Below are positions 38,263 through 48,834 of a stretch of DNA of 64,000 bases, in pieces. This DNA is from Cryptomeria japonica (lineage: Eukaryota; Streptophyta; Pinopsida; Cupressales; Cupressaceae), in the NCBI RefSeq assembly GCF_030272615.1, contig NC_081412.1:344339870-344403869 (forward strand). The letters run 5' to 3'. The notes beneath the pieces are model-generated. The model saw only the letters and a program-made list of their open reading frames with translations, ran no database searches and had not been told where the DNA came from. Both the position numbers and the translations under genes were made by a program. Each line of letters starts with the position of its first letter. Position 1 is the stretch's first letter.

Positions 38263-38537
38263 TGCGCGTTTTTGCACTTTTAAACTATCCTATTTCTAGC
38301 GCATTTATTGCTCCTAAACATGCATTTATGACAAAACTCGAAATGCGTGAAAGTACAAGGAGGTTTTCGGGTACTTACCGGCTCTCCTGCATCGGCTGCT
38401 CGCTGGAATCGGCGGACACGGTCGAATCTATGAACGAATGCCATCGCTGCTGACTGTTGCTGCTTTATTTTCGCTTTGCACTATGCTCTTGTGACGGTGT
38501 AGATGACAATGAGGATGTATTTTCCCCCGTGGCCTAT

Positions 38538-38544
38538 CTTATAG
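38538..38544 (-). promoter_or_regulatory. TATA box of the A antisense gene
   Basis: On the minus strand GGCTATAAGATAGG lies about 95 bases upstream of the exon 1 ATG (38444). The B and C antisense genes have a TATA box at nearly the same distance, which supports an independent promoter. Confidence 0.6.
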
Positions 38545-38744
38545 CCTACCCTAGCCCAGCCCTTCATTTCCCGAGTCAGTATTCTTCATCCTGTGACTTT
38601 GTCACATTATTCGCTCAACCCATTCTATCCCATCTTTCTTATCGAGAGATTGTCTGCACGCTTTTCAGACATTTTCATCCAATCTCTCGAGGGGGCATAT
38701 AATTCCTTATTCTGGGGCAACTCTGTATCAGTTCATCTTATCTT

Positions 38745-38790
38745 CTTTGAAACAACGCGACAAGCCGCATTGTCTCAAAGAGGGGCAAAA
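38745..38790 (+). promoter_or_regulatory. Hairpin plus polypurine tract of A
   Basis: CTTTGAAACAA (from 38745) and TTGTCTCAAAG (to 38780) can pair with one mismatch. The 3' arm runs into the polypurine tract AAAGAGGGGCAAAA (38777-38790), which directly abuts the 3' LTR. B has the same arms and an identical tract. Confidence 0.75.
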
Positions 38791-39576
38791 TGTAGACACC
38801 CAAAATTGTCATGTCTAATTAAATAAATATTTTATTTATTTAATTATCTAAACCTAATTCTTCTATTAATTAAATAAATCTTTATTTATTTAATTAATTC
38901 ATTTATCCTCTTCTAGCCTTATTTCTCATTTAAATAAATACATTTATTTATTTAAATTATCCCTTTCCTAAATTAAATAAATATTTTATTTATTTAATTG
39001 TCCTATTTCTTCTATTAATTAAATAAATCTTTATTTATTTAATTAGTTCATTATCTTTTTCTACACATGACACATGTCATTCATCTCTTATTTCCTACAC
39101 TACCTACCCCTTTCATTATTTTGGTATTTCTTATACCTACCCTCTAATCCTAGCCGACCTCTCTTTTTACACCTCTCAATCTTAACCCTCCATTTCTTAT
39201 TGTGTCTTCTATTTAAGGAGATGCTTTCTTCATTGTCAAACCCTAATCACTCATGCTAATGATCTTTCATGCAGCTTGGCTACACTACGATCCTACTTGC
39301 AACCACATTCCGTTCTTTGTTGAGCTCTTGTGCATACAAAAATCTGAGAGCAAGCATATCAAACAAGATCAATGGAGATAGGAAGAATGGAGATCAAAAC
39401 CCTAGTGGACATGTGATGGTATAATCTTTGTGATTTTTGAGTTATTTTGCATTGTCTTAGGTTATCTTCATATGTTATGGTGGATCTTTGTTCATTGTTA
39501 GACTAGGGTTTTGTGGTTGAATCCATTTTAGTCTTTCAATATTGTTGTTTATTGCTATCCATTTTCACCATATACA
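38791..39576 (+). repeat. 3' LTR of element A
   Basis: 786 bp, near identical to 23289-24074. It is followed by ACTAG (39577-39581), the right copy of the target duplication. Confidence 0.95.
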
Positions 39577-39962
39577 ACTAGGTTTAGGTTGCATATTGCA
39601 TATCATTTTGCATTTCATTCTATATTTTGTGAATCTAGAGTGATTTTGGTGTGATAATAATGATCTCTTAATTTTATGAGAGCTGAAAGCATCATCATTT
39701 CTTACACTAAGTGGTCTCTTTTTCATCATTTCTTCAATCGAGTGCTTGTGTTTTGAGATGTTAGCTGCATACATAAACATCTTACATAGATTCATACATT
39801 TCACATTACTCATTCACATTCATCTTATTGCATAGAAACAATGAAAACATTACATTTCATATTATTCATTACACATTCATCTATTTTCATATGAGAAGAA
39901 ACAAAAATAGACATCCATAATCATTTGCATTACATACATCCATGCTGAAAAGAAATGCATAC
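39577..39962 (+). other. Element C segment between A and B
   Basis: 386 bases of noncoding C sequence rich in CATT/ACAT words. Frames here are not supported as genes. It ends with CATAC (39958-39962), the left target duplication of B. Confidence 0.65.
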
Positions 39963-41581
39963 TGTAGACACCTAAAAAGGTCAACGCTTGCAAAGTCATA
40001 CTTTAACATTTGCGCATTGCCTCATTTTAGGTTTTTTGCGTCACATTAACATTTCTCCTATGTCACGCACTTGGTTTTTATCATTTGCGAACATCGAGTC
40101 ATTCTTCTACATTCTTCCTTTATCTCGCTCTCGAATTTGGTCTTGTCGACAACACTATCCAATCATGATTTTAATCGATCTTATCCTATTGCATCAATGT
40201 GCATGCTTATTTGTCATCATTTTGGACATCGTCAATCCTAATTAGGGTTTTGTCCTCCTGTCAATCTTGCGATCGATTTGTCATCAATCATTGCTCTCTT
40301 ATCAATCTTATCATCAATCTTATCATTTTGGACATCGTCAATCCTAATTAGGGTTTTGTCCTCTTTTCAATCTTGTCATCACGCGATCGATTTGTCATCG
40401 ATCGTTGTCATGTTCGATCTTGTCATTTTTGTGATCAATTTGTCATCGATCGTGGTCATTTCCAATCTTGTCGTCTTGCAATCTATTTTGTCATCGATTC
40501 TTGTCCCTTTTGTCAATTTTGTCATTTTGCGACCGATTTGTCATCGATCGTTTTTTGTCTCAATTATGTCAATTTGGATCAATTTGTCATTGTTCCTCGT
40601 CAATTGGCGCATTTTCTCAATCAAATCGTTTATCGCATTGGTCATTTATCAATTCAAAATCATGACATTAATTATCTTCAATCAAGACTTAATTGTCATT
40701 TTTGCATTTCTAATTCATCTTCTAAGGTTTTATGATTTATTCATTTAACCTAATTTGTCATTTCTTCTTCTAGGGTTACTAAATTATTTATTAATCCTAA
40801 GTTACAATTAAATCTTTATTTAATTGGCTAATTATTCTTCCTCTTGTAAATTAATTAATAAATGACAAATTATTAATTAATTTACCTAATTTCTTCTAGT
40901 TCCTAATTTCCTATTTTTCCATCAATTTCTAATTCCTAATTGTCATCAATTTCAATTTTCTAATTTTCTTAATTTCCTAATTTCAAATTCCTCCTATTTC
41001 ATCTCCTAATTCTATGGGAATGACATTTCAATTTGTCATAAATTGTCATAATTGATAATCAATCAATTTTGACATAGAATGTGTCATAATTTGTCATCAA
41101 TTATCAATCAATCAAATTGTGCATGGAAAGTGCATAATTTGTCATAATTTGTCATATTGATTTGCAATTTCCATTTGAATTGCATCATGCTAATCTTGTC
41201 ATTTATCCAATTCTTCTATAAATTGGATGAATTTCTTCACTCAAAACCCTTGATTCTTAATTGGTAATCAGACTATCGAATTTCTAGTCAATCACATTTC
41301 TAGTACTCTTGATCAAAAATCTTGTCTACTTGTTTTCAATTATGTGTATGCACTTGTAGGTGAGATCCACAACCAAACCATTTGAAGAGGAAAGAAGAAC
41401 AATGGAGCCGCATGAAGGAGCATTCAAATCACATCTTTGGTTTGCATAATCTTTTCTTTTGAATGTTTTTGTTTTCATATCTCTATTGAGTGTTGTTTAG
41501 GATAGATCATTGCAATGAGTTTTCGTGATTGAGCTATTATGTTTATATTGTTTGTGATGATTTCCTATTTCCTAACCTACA
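39963..41581 (+). repeat. 5' LTR of element B
   Basis: Starts TGTAGACACCTAAAAAGG and ends CCTAACCTACA. The U3 part has a 106-bp tandem duplication (from 40217 and from 40323), each copy with a telo-box in inverted form (TTAGGGTTT at 40242 and 40348). It is followed by many TTTGTCATCGATCG-type words to about 40620. TATA box at 41217-41223. The 156-codon frame at 40278-40748 recurs in both LTRs and consists of the repeat words; not a gene. Confidence 0.95.
41217..41223 (+). promoter_or_regulatory. TATA box of the B LTR promoter
   Basis: TATAAAT in TTCTTCTATAAATTGG, about 365 bases before the LTR end. The 3' LTR copy is at 52707-52713. Transcription start expected near 41250. Confidence 0.6.
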
Positions 41582-41583
41582 TT

Positions 41584-41603
41584 AATTGGTGAACCCAATG
41601 TGA
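41584..41603 (+). promoter_or_regulatory. Primer binding site region of B (diverged)
   Basis: Just after the LTR, AATTGGTGAACCCAATGTGA aligns with the A site (TTTTGGCACGCCCGGTGGGA) at TTGG, CCC and TG but differs elsewhere. Either it uses another tRNA or it has decayed. Confidence 0.4.
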
Positions 41604-41708
41604 AAACTAACCTTCTAATCCTCTTTATGGTGTTTTGGGTGCTTTCAAGTTGTTTGCAGGTCAAAAAAACCCAAAAACAAGGCCGTGCAGGGTATTTTGG
41701 ACACTTCC

Positions 41709-41823
41709 GCGCTTGTGTCATGCATCTTGCACTTGTGTCATGCATCTTGCACTTGTGTAGGTGACATCTTGTGCTTGTGTCATACATCTTGTGCCTGTGT
41801 CATGCATCTTGCGCTTGTGTAAA
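41709..41823 (+). repeat. B-specific motif array, leader block (TGCGCTTGTGTCATGCATCT)
   Basis: Six copies of CTTG(C/T)(G/A)C(T/C)TGTGTCATGCAT spaced about 18-20 bases apart, starting about 130 bases after the LTR. Copies in both orientations occur in the intron of the B antisense gene. Confidence 0.8.
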
Positions 41824-42237
41824 GTCCAGAACAGAGGTGAAAAATGCAGTGTTTACTTGAAATTTTTGGTGTTTTTGCATTCTATTTTTTGTGCTTTGGA
41901 TTTTGGTACTAATTATTTGTGCAGAATCTTGGCATACGCATGGAAAAGACTATAAATCAAACTACTAACATGTGTTATGCAAAATCGATGGTCAAAGACA
42001 ACAAATCAAACCTCTAACTAGGGTTTTGCAGGTTGCCTTGGAGAAACAACCAAACTGTGTGTTTGAGATTTTTAATTAGGCACTTAGTGATTTATAAATA
42101 GGTGGGAATGAACATTTGTTTTATTTGATTGTTAAGTATGACATTGGAGTAGGAGAGTATGCTCTCATCCTTCATAGGGTGATCAGAAATCCAGATCTTC
42201 GATACCATGCTTGTGTTGTTGATTGTGTGTCACATTT

Positions 42238-42745
42238 AGAGGGCCTGCCTTCCCGACCACTTTGCTTTTGCAAGCAAGTGATAATCGTGAGAAGGGAACG
42301 ACCCAAAGTGAGTACGGCTAGAATTCCTTGGCATTCTAACTCACTATAAAAAAATACCCGATGAGCGAAAGCTTTGAAGGAAGTGTTACGTGGGAATTGT
42401 AGTTACTTGGGAAGTGATGCCCCTTGAAACTCTTTCTCATATCAACATCTAAGTAGGGCCTTTTGGTCTAAATCGTGCTTGCGCGACTACATTTGTTTGG
42501 TATCTTGATGGGCTTAATGTCTTAATCATGCTTGCATGACATCAAGGAGTAATGCTTAACATAAATCCTTACTAAACACCTTGTTTTAGAAGCCAAAAAC
42601 CCTTCTAGTTGCTTGAGAAGGACAAGTTCGGATACTTGGAAGAGATACTAAGTTCGCCATGGGGAGATTTCCATGGGGACTGATGCTTGGCTTCCCTGAG
42701 AAGTGAGTGCCGTGGAGGGGAGCCCGTGGGGTCAAGCATCTATGT
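42238..42745 (+). other. Conserved leader block of element B
   Basis: AGAGGGCCTGCCTTCCCGA, then GAGAAGGGAACGACCCAAAG, then TTCGCCATGGGGAGATTTCC and ATGGGGACTGATGCTTGGCT. It matches A (24838-25400) and, more weakly, C and E. TTCCC can pair with GGGAA. No reading frame is preserved. Confidence 0.7.
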
Positions 42746-43673
42746 ATTCTCCTTGAATCTCATAATGAGTCTACCTCTCAAGTACCTAATGTCTTTGCCT
42801 ACCATAAGAAATGTGGAAATGAGCATGAGTGTCTTGAGTCTAAGTGGCAATATCTTGTATTCTTTGATTGTCAAAAGTTGAATTGCATCCCATTTCAAAA
42901 AGCAAAACAAATTGATTCAAAACAAGGTTAAACATAAGAGACATTCATCCAACAAACATTCAACAAGCTTCAAAACACCTTTCAAACATGGTTGTCAAAC
43001 ATTGTTCAAAATCTTGTCTTAACATGCATGTCACTTACATTTAGGTTCATCCTAGGTTGCATTTTGCAAAGTCATTTGTCATTACTAAGGTTAGATTTCA
43101 CCTAAGTCATACTCCTTTCAATAGAAGTCATCCATTTGCATGTGTCCTCTTACATTAAAGTCATACCATTGTCATACATTCATATTTGCATACCCTAGGT
43201 CTCTTCATTAAGCTTAAGTCATTATCATATCATATCAAGGTCACTTGCATATTAATTGTCCCTTTGCATATAGTGCCAAAACTAGGTTTTGTCATACTTG
43301 AGTAATCCAAATCTTTGATAAACCCTAAGTCATTGTTAGGAAGTCTAGACCTTATCAAACTCTTTGTCCTTTTGTCATCCATGTCATTTTGTCAAACCTA
43401 GCTTAGTATCCAAGCATATAGGGGAGACATTGTCATTTTGTCCTTTTGTCACTTGGTCCTTTTGTCCTTTGAGGTCTAGACATCATTCCAATTTCTTAAG
43501 GGTCTCTCTTTTAGATTTGCATTTCAAAAGTTTGTCAAAATCTTGAAAAAAAGAACAAAAACATAGGTTGCACTCTTGCCATAGATTTCATTTTCATTCA
43601 TTTAGTTTGCATTTAGTTGCATATCATATATTATCCTTGAAAAATTCCAAAAATATTGCATTTGCATAGTGAC
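42746..43673 (+). other. End of the B leader before the Gag-like frame
   Basis: Noncoding and low complexity, built from GTCAT, TTGTCA and CTTTTGTC words. The equivalent region of E is the tandem repeat at 690-1345. Confidence 0.5.
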
Positions 43674-46519
43674 ATGTCTATTGAAACAAGGTGCCAAGCA
43701 CCAATGATGCAACAAAGTTTGACATATCAACCGACAATGCAATCACAATTCTATCCAACCCAACAACAAAGCAACATTGATCAAACTCTTTATGATGAAA
43801 CAAGTCTCCAAATACAAAAGCTAGAGGAGAAACTAACGCAAGAACAAGAGATTTTGGAACAAAGAGTGAAAAACATTGTGAAGAATAGATCACAAATGTC
43901 CAAAATGCTTCAAAAATTTCCAGGTCAAAATCCAAAGATTGAGTCAATTGATGTAAGATCTCTTCTTGAACGATCAGACATACCAGCTCTCCTCTCCCAA
44001 ATAGAGATGATGAAACAATTTCAAGAAAAGAGACAACATCAGTTTCAACATTATGTGCCTCCACAAGAAGAACAAGAAGGTGTTTACTATCAATCTGATT
44101 TTCAACCAATACAACCAATGGTTCAACCAATTGTTCAACATATACAACCAACACAATCAATGGTCCCATTTCAACAATATGTCCAACCAACTATACAATG
44201 TCCACAAATAGTCCAACCGATGGTGGAATATCAACAAGTTCAAGTTCAATCAACATATCAATGTCAACAACCATGACCAAACATTCAAAAACAAAGGTTG
44301 CAACACACACCAACCCAAGTTTCAAACATGTCAGAACAATTAAACCAAGTCCAATATCAAAACATGACATTAGATCAAAACCAACTCCTTTCCAAACAAA
44401 TTCAAATTCCAAATACAACTATGTCAAAACCTCGAAAGAAAGGTGGCTTTATTGCAATGATCTTAAGGAAACGACCAAGTGAGTTCTTTGAGGAAGATCA
44501 AGATAATACAACTATGTCTAGCAATGCCTCATCCCCCCATAAACAAATTGACTCTCCAGTGGCATCTATCCCTACACCTTTAGAAGTTTCACAAGAACCT
44601 TCTATATTGTCCTCATCAAACAATACACCTAAGGATGCAATTATCCAAGAGCTATCCATAATTGATTGCAATGATAATCCAATTCATGATGCACATCCTT
44701 GTCATGTTTCAGAAATACAAGACCCAATGCCACCATGCACTTTAATGCCATTACCTATTTTAGAGGACCCCATTCAAAGTCCCTCTTCCTCATGTTCAAG
44801 CATTGATTCCTGGCCAGAATCCATCACAAATGTTCAAAGTGCATTTCCTTCATGCCAAAGCATTGATTCCTTGTTAGAATCCTCCATGCATATCCGAAGT
44901 CCAACCCCATGTCAAGAGGATAATTTAGAGCATGAAGAAACGTGTCTTAAAACAGATCAAGATCAAGATCCTGAAACCTTATCATCCCATCCAATTGTTG
45001 ACCAAGATCTCATCTTCCCAGAAACTCACGATGATTCCCCTATTCTTGTCCATCCTATCCAAGGTCCTATTGACACACCATTCCTCGAGCAAGATCAAGA
45101 TATCTTAGTCCATCCAATCCCAAACGATCCCCTTCCATTTCATGAACACAATGTCCTTTCAAATCCCATTGACATTCTAGATATCCCTTCCATCCTTTTC
45201 GATGATCCCATTGAAATTCAAGAGAAAAGCACCTTTAAAGAGGATTCCAATGATCTTCCTCTTGTCAAGATCAAATTATTCCTTCAGATCCTCCACAAGA
45301 TCCACTTGTTCCTCCATCTCCTTGTCCTAATGCTCCATATACACTCCAAGATCGCATTCCTTTTGATGATCCCATTATTTCTCCCATTCTATCTCTTGAA
45401 GAGCTTGTCATTGAACCATGTCCCCTACACAATCCTAGTCTCCCTCATGATCCTAATCCCCTTCATGATTCTAATGTGTCAGTGCAAGATGTTCATGAAC
45501 CCTCGACATGCATAATGGGTTCTTCCACTTTGGTGCAATCCGATCCACTTCAAGATCTCATTATTTCTCTCATATCATATCCACCTCAAAATGGGCTCGC
45601 ATCTTCTTCCCAAAGAAAAGAGTCTCCTACAAGTCAAGATATTCATAAAGACAAAGGGGTAGACCTTCACAAGCAAGAACCCCTTCATATCAAAGAGTAT
45701 ACTAATGGTCATGGCTATAGAGCTCACACTCAAGGCATTGGTATCCCTTCAAAGTCAAAAGCCAAATGTCCACCTTCCCCATCATCGCTTCCATCCATTC
45801 TAGGTCCCTATATCTCTCCATCTCCTATGCAACATCAACAAAGGCACACATCTTGGAGAACCTTCCATCCATCCCACATGCCTCCATATCATTCCCATCC
45901 ACACCAACATTCATTCCCTCTTCCAAGCAATTTGGATGCCAAGTATAAGCATCATAAGTCTAGCAATCCACATGTATTCAAGGATCAACATGTCCAATAT
46001 AATCGACATGTCAAAACAAAGAACAAGATGATTTATATAGAAAAAGAAATATCCAAAAGGCCACAAAGGCCCACTGAGAAAAATATAGCAAAGTCAAAAT
46101 ATATATGGGTTCCTAAATCCCTTGTGTTAGCAATGCACTCCAAGGAACCACAAAAGCATGAGAAATCAAAAACCTTGTGGATCCCTAAGAAGCTCCTTGA
46201 AGTACAAAAGCCTAAAGAAACATCCAACTTGGCATCCAAAATTGCTATTCCTCCATCCAAACCTTCCAAGTCTGTTCCTCCATCACCTTCTTCATCCGTT
46301 TTGGGCCCTTATGTCCCAAAATCCATAGCCTTTCCTCCATCCAAATCTCAATATCTAAAATCCATTTTTCCTCCATCAGTCCATCACCCCTCAAGGTGTG
46401 TGCCAATGTCGATCTTGCCAACATTTCCGTCCACTCAAGCACAATTCTTCCAATACCCTATCCATTATCCAATGCATATTTTCCGTCCTTCGATCCCTTT
46501 GATCCAATCCTTTGCATAA
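43674..46519 (+). pseudogene. Element B Gag-like, Gln/Pro/Ser-rich protein
   Basis: It starts MSIETRCQAPMM at 43674, chosen because A and E begin alike. Codons 40-90 include a coiled-coil stretch (KLEEKLTQEQEILEQRV) and a Gag-N-terminal-like IDVRSLLERSDIPALL. The rest is low complexity: Gln-rich near 44040-44270, then Pro/Ser/Asp-rich with repeats such as DPLPFHEHN, then Lys/Pro/Ser-rich. There is one TGA at 44274-44276 and one frameshift near 45260, after which the sensible frame continues to the stop at 46517-46519, about 950 codons in all. No capsid core, zinc knuckle or enzyme domain is recognisable. Function unknown; possibly a particle or RNA-binding protein. Confidence 0.65.
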
Positions 46520-46761
46520 ATCCTTGCCTTAGTTTCATCTCATTTTCCATGTCCTTATCCTACCAACGTCTTTGAGCATACTTTTAACGGTCATGATCCA
46601 TTTTTTTCAAAGGCTATTATCCAAACAAAAAGATGATTGAGTCCTTCTTCCATCCCCTATCATGTGTCCATTTTCTATTGAAAAAGTGAACAATTGAAAA
46701 AAAAAAACAAGACAAAAAGAAAAAAAAAAAAAAAAAAGTAAAGAAAAATAATTCGTCCACT

Positions 46762-46827
46762 GGTGAAAACCTGGCAAACAGGCGCCTTGGGAAAGTACCG
46801 TGATGAAAACCTAGCAAACAGGCGTCA
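46762..46827 (+). ncRNA. Post-ORF hairpin pair of element B (AAAA-bulge type)
   Basis: H1 46762-46786 has outer GGTG / CGCC, bulge AAAA, inner CCTG / CAGG and loop GCAAA, the same as H1 of A. H2 46801-46827 has outer TGATG / CGTCA, bulge AAAA and inner CCTA / CAGG with one mismatch. B keeps these although it has no pol, so the structure is not tied to pol coding. Confidence 0.65.
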
Positions 46828-48834
46828 TGCGTAATTTATGAACTTCCTGCACACCACACTTGGGGGCAGATTTCCTCCTTCATATCCTATTGCCCTTCAT
46901 TATCCTATTCAACCCCTGTCATTACCCTTCATATCCTATTGTCCCTCATGTCCATTTCCTCTTTCCACCTTTGATCTTTATAAGGCTGAGGATCTTCACG
47001 AGCATCATGCATCTTGTTTGCAGCTTTCAGTCTATCATAGCTTTTGGTCATTTATCCATTTGCTTATTACAACCTTTCATCCATATTCCCTGGCTTATTG
47101 CAACTTTCTGCCACTATCCCGTATCCTATCCCAACCTTCAGTCCATGTCCCTTATCCATTCTTGGTCTTGCTTATCCTATCCATATCTTATCACTATCCA
47201 TACACTCTTTTTCATTCCTTGATCTTGATCTGACATAAGGACGCAAAATTTAAACATGGTTTCAAACACCTCTTGACATGTCCCTCATGCCATGTTCCTA
47301 CTTTACATTGTCATATCCAGTCTCTTGTCCCATCACGCCATAGCCCTTGGAAATTGCATCCGTATTGTCTCCACGATAAAAGGCCTTTGTCTTCCCTCTA
47401 TCCACCATCATTTCAGCAAGCCTATTTATTCACCTGTCATATTCCTTGCCTTGCTAGACACTGGGGGCAAAGTCATTAAAAACTAAAAACAAAAAAAATT
47501 TAAAATGTCCTGAAAAAATTTCAAAAAAAAATTTAAAATGTCCTGAAAAAATTTCATAAAAAAATTGAAAAATGTCCTGAAAAAATCTCAAAAACATTTA
47601 AAAATGTGCTGAAAAAAAATCTTCAAAAAAATCGAATAATGTCCTGAAAAAATAATCTAAAAACTGAAAAAAATGAAAATCCCTAAAAATCATAAAAAGT
47701 CCTGAAAAAATGAACGCAAAAACATTTCAAAACATTAAAATCCAAAAAACAAACATTTTGGAATAACATTATTCCTTTTGTGCATAAGACAAATCGCTGA
47801 GCATACATCCAACGACAATCAATCCAACGCTGTGCTTTAATGAAATCATGCTTTAACCAGATGAACTTTTTCAATCCAAACCAAACATTCAACCTGATCA
47901 AAATTGTCATATCACTCGAATATCGGCATCAAAATCATTTGTCCTTGTTACTGCTATCATGGGTCTTATACAGGGTGTGGTATACTCGAAACCAGACTAT
48001 GTCCTGTCTTAGACGGGGTACCGCATTTCCTAAAACCAGACAGCATGATCGTCCTATCAGTACTTTCAACTTTTGACAATGAAGATCAAGATGTTTGTCT
48101 GATTTGCTTGAATTTGTGTATCTTATATTTTTATTGATTTATCTTTGGCTTCGATCATGTTCCTATGTTGCTCGATGATGTCATTGAGTGATTTAGAGTG
48201 ACCGGGATGGCTCATGGTCTTTTTCTTTTTTGATTGTGATTGTCGTTTGTCTGTGATGTGACTGTCTTTTGCAAAAAGGGTTGCATTTCAGCTCTGGCCT
48301 TCCATGCCATGATGCTACACATCCATTTTGCTACATAAAAATAAAGGTTCTCACCTACAAAGTGCATTACTGAAAGCAAGTTTTTCTTCATCTCTAACTA
48401 TCCTCTATCTCATTTTCTTCTTACTAACATTTCTTCCGTCTGGTCGGATAGTCAGTTTGGTCTAGTGCTCCGATCTCCAAACATACATGCTGCATCCTGC
48501 ATCCATTCGGTTAGTACATTTGCATCACATAGAGCATCATATCAAGCATTTTATCCATTTCATATTATAAATGCATAAAAAAAAAAACACAAAACTATAC
48601 ATTCATACATGTTCCACAATGGTACATAAACCAGCACATAAGTCATCCATACATGCAAAATAACATAAATCATAACACATTGCATCCCATCATATCGATG
48701 CCTCTCATATCACATATCATAATAATATCGGAGTACAAAATCGGACTGTCTGTCCTAAGTATGACCCGCAGGCTGACTACAAAATGTCAAACTACATAAT
48801 GTCCACTGTCTATCATAAGGAGTACGTGCCTCTA
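46828..48834 (+). other. Element B region between the sense ORF and the antisense gene
   Basis: Noncoding. At 47480-47720 there is an A-rich repeat of ATGTCCTGAAAAAATTTC-like words. The frames at 46838-47486 are CT-rich low complexity and have no relatives here. Confidence 0.5.

Larger units (their letters stand above)
35603..38444 (-). pseudogene. Antisense plant-mobile-domain gene of element A (two exons)
   Basis: Exon 1 is 38379-38444 (22 codons, MAFVHRFDRVRR...), ending at a CCG|GTAAGT donor. The intron is 37553-38378 and exon 2 is 37552-35603, entered at a GACTGCAG acceptor, phase 0. The spliced frame is 672 codons. The N-terminal half is a plant mobile domain, with the hallmark FHLPMGEMTVTLEDVYRIL near 37350-37295 and the AWGPCVLAHLY and GVTLLQVWAYEHLP segments. 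The C-terminal half is acidic and Arg/Gly-rich, then Gln-rich, then a short coiled coil (LREICQGQADEIEDLVRERN). Three in-frame TAG stops at 36455-36457, 36206-36208 and 35939-35941 all lie after the PMD, so a full-length PMD portion is still encoded. PMD proteins such as MAIN and MAIL1 act in gene and transposon silencing in Arabidopsis; a role for this one is inferred. Confidence 0.8.
23289..39576 (+). mobile_element. Element A: young Tat-lineage Ty3/Gypsy element, 16.3 kb
   Basis: The LTRs (23289-24074 and 38791-39576) are both 786 bp, begin TGTAGACACCC and end ATATACA. I find two differences between them (G/A in CTAAGCCTAA; A/C in CCTATAATCC), about 0.25%. ACTAG flanks both sides (23284-23288 and 39577-39581). 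Order: LTR, primer site, leader, gag-pol, hairpins, antisense PMD gene, polypurine tract, LTR. The second, archaeal-type RNase H domain places it in the Tat lineage. Three stops in gag-pol make this copy non-autonomous as it stands. Confidence 0.95.

Noticed and set aside
40278-40748. 156-codon frame in the B LTR (also 51768-52238)
   Set aside because: It lies wholly in the LTR, is built from GTCATCGATCG-type repeats and occurs twice only because the LTR does.
43678-44418. Minus-strand frames of 170 and 75 codons within the B Gag-like ORF
   Set aside because: Shadow of the Gln-rich sense frame (CAA read as TTG/GTT), giving Val/Leu monotony. E supports the sense frame.
45766-47486. Numerous CT-rich plus-strand frames after the B Gag-like ORF
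   Set aside because: Low complexity, overlapping each other in different frames, and no counterpart in A or C.
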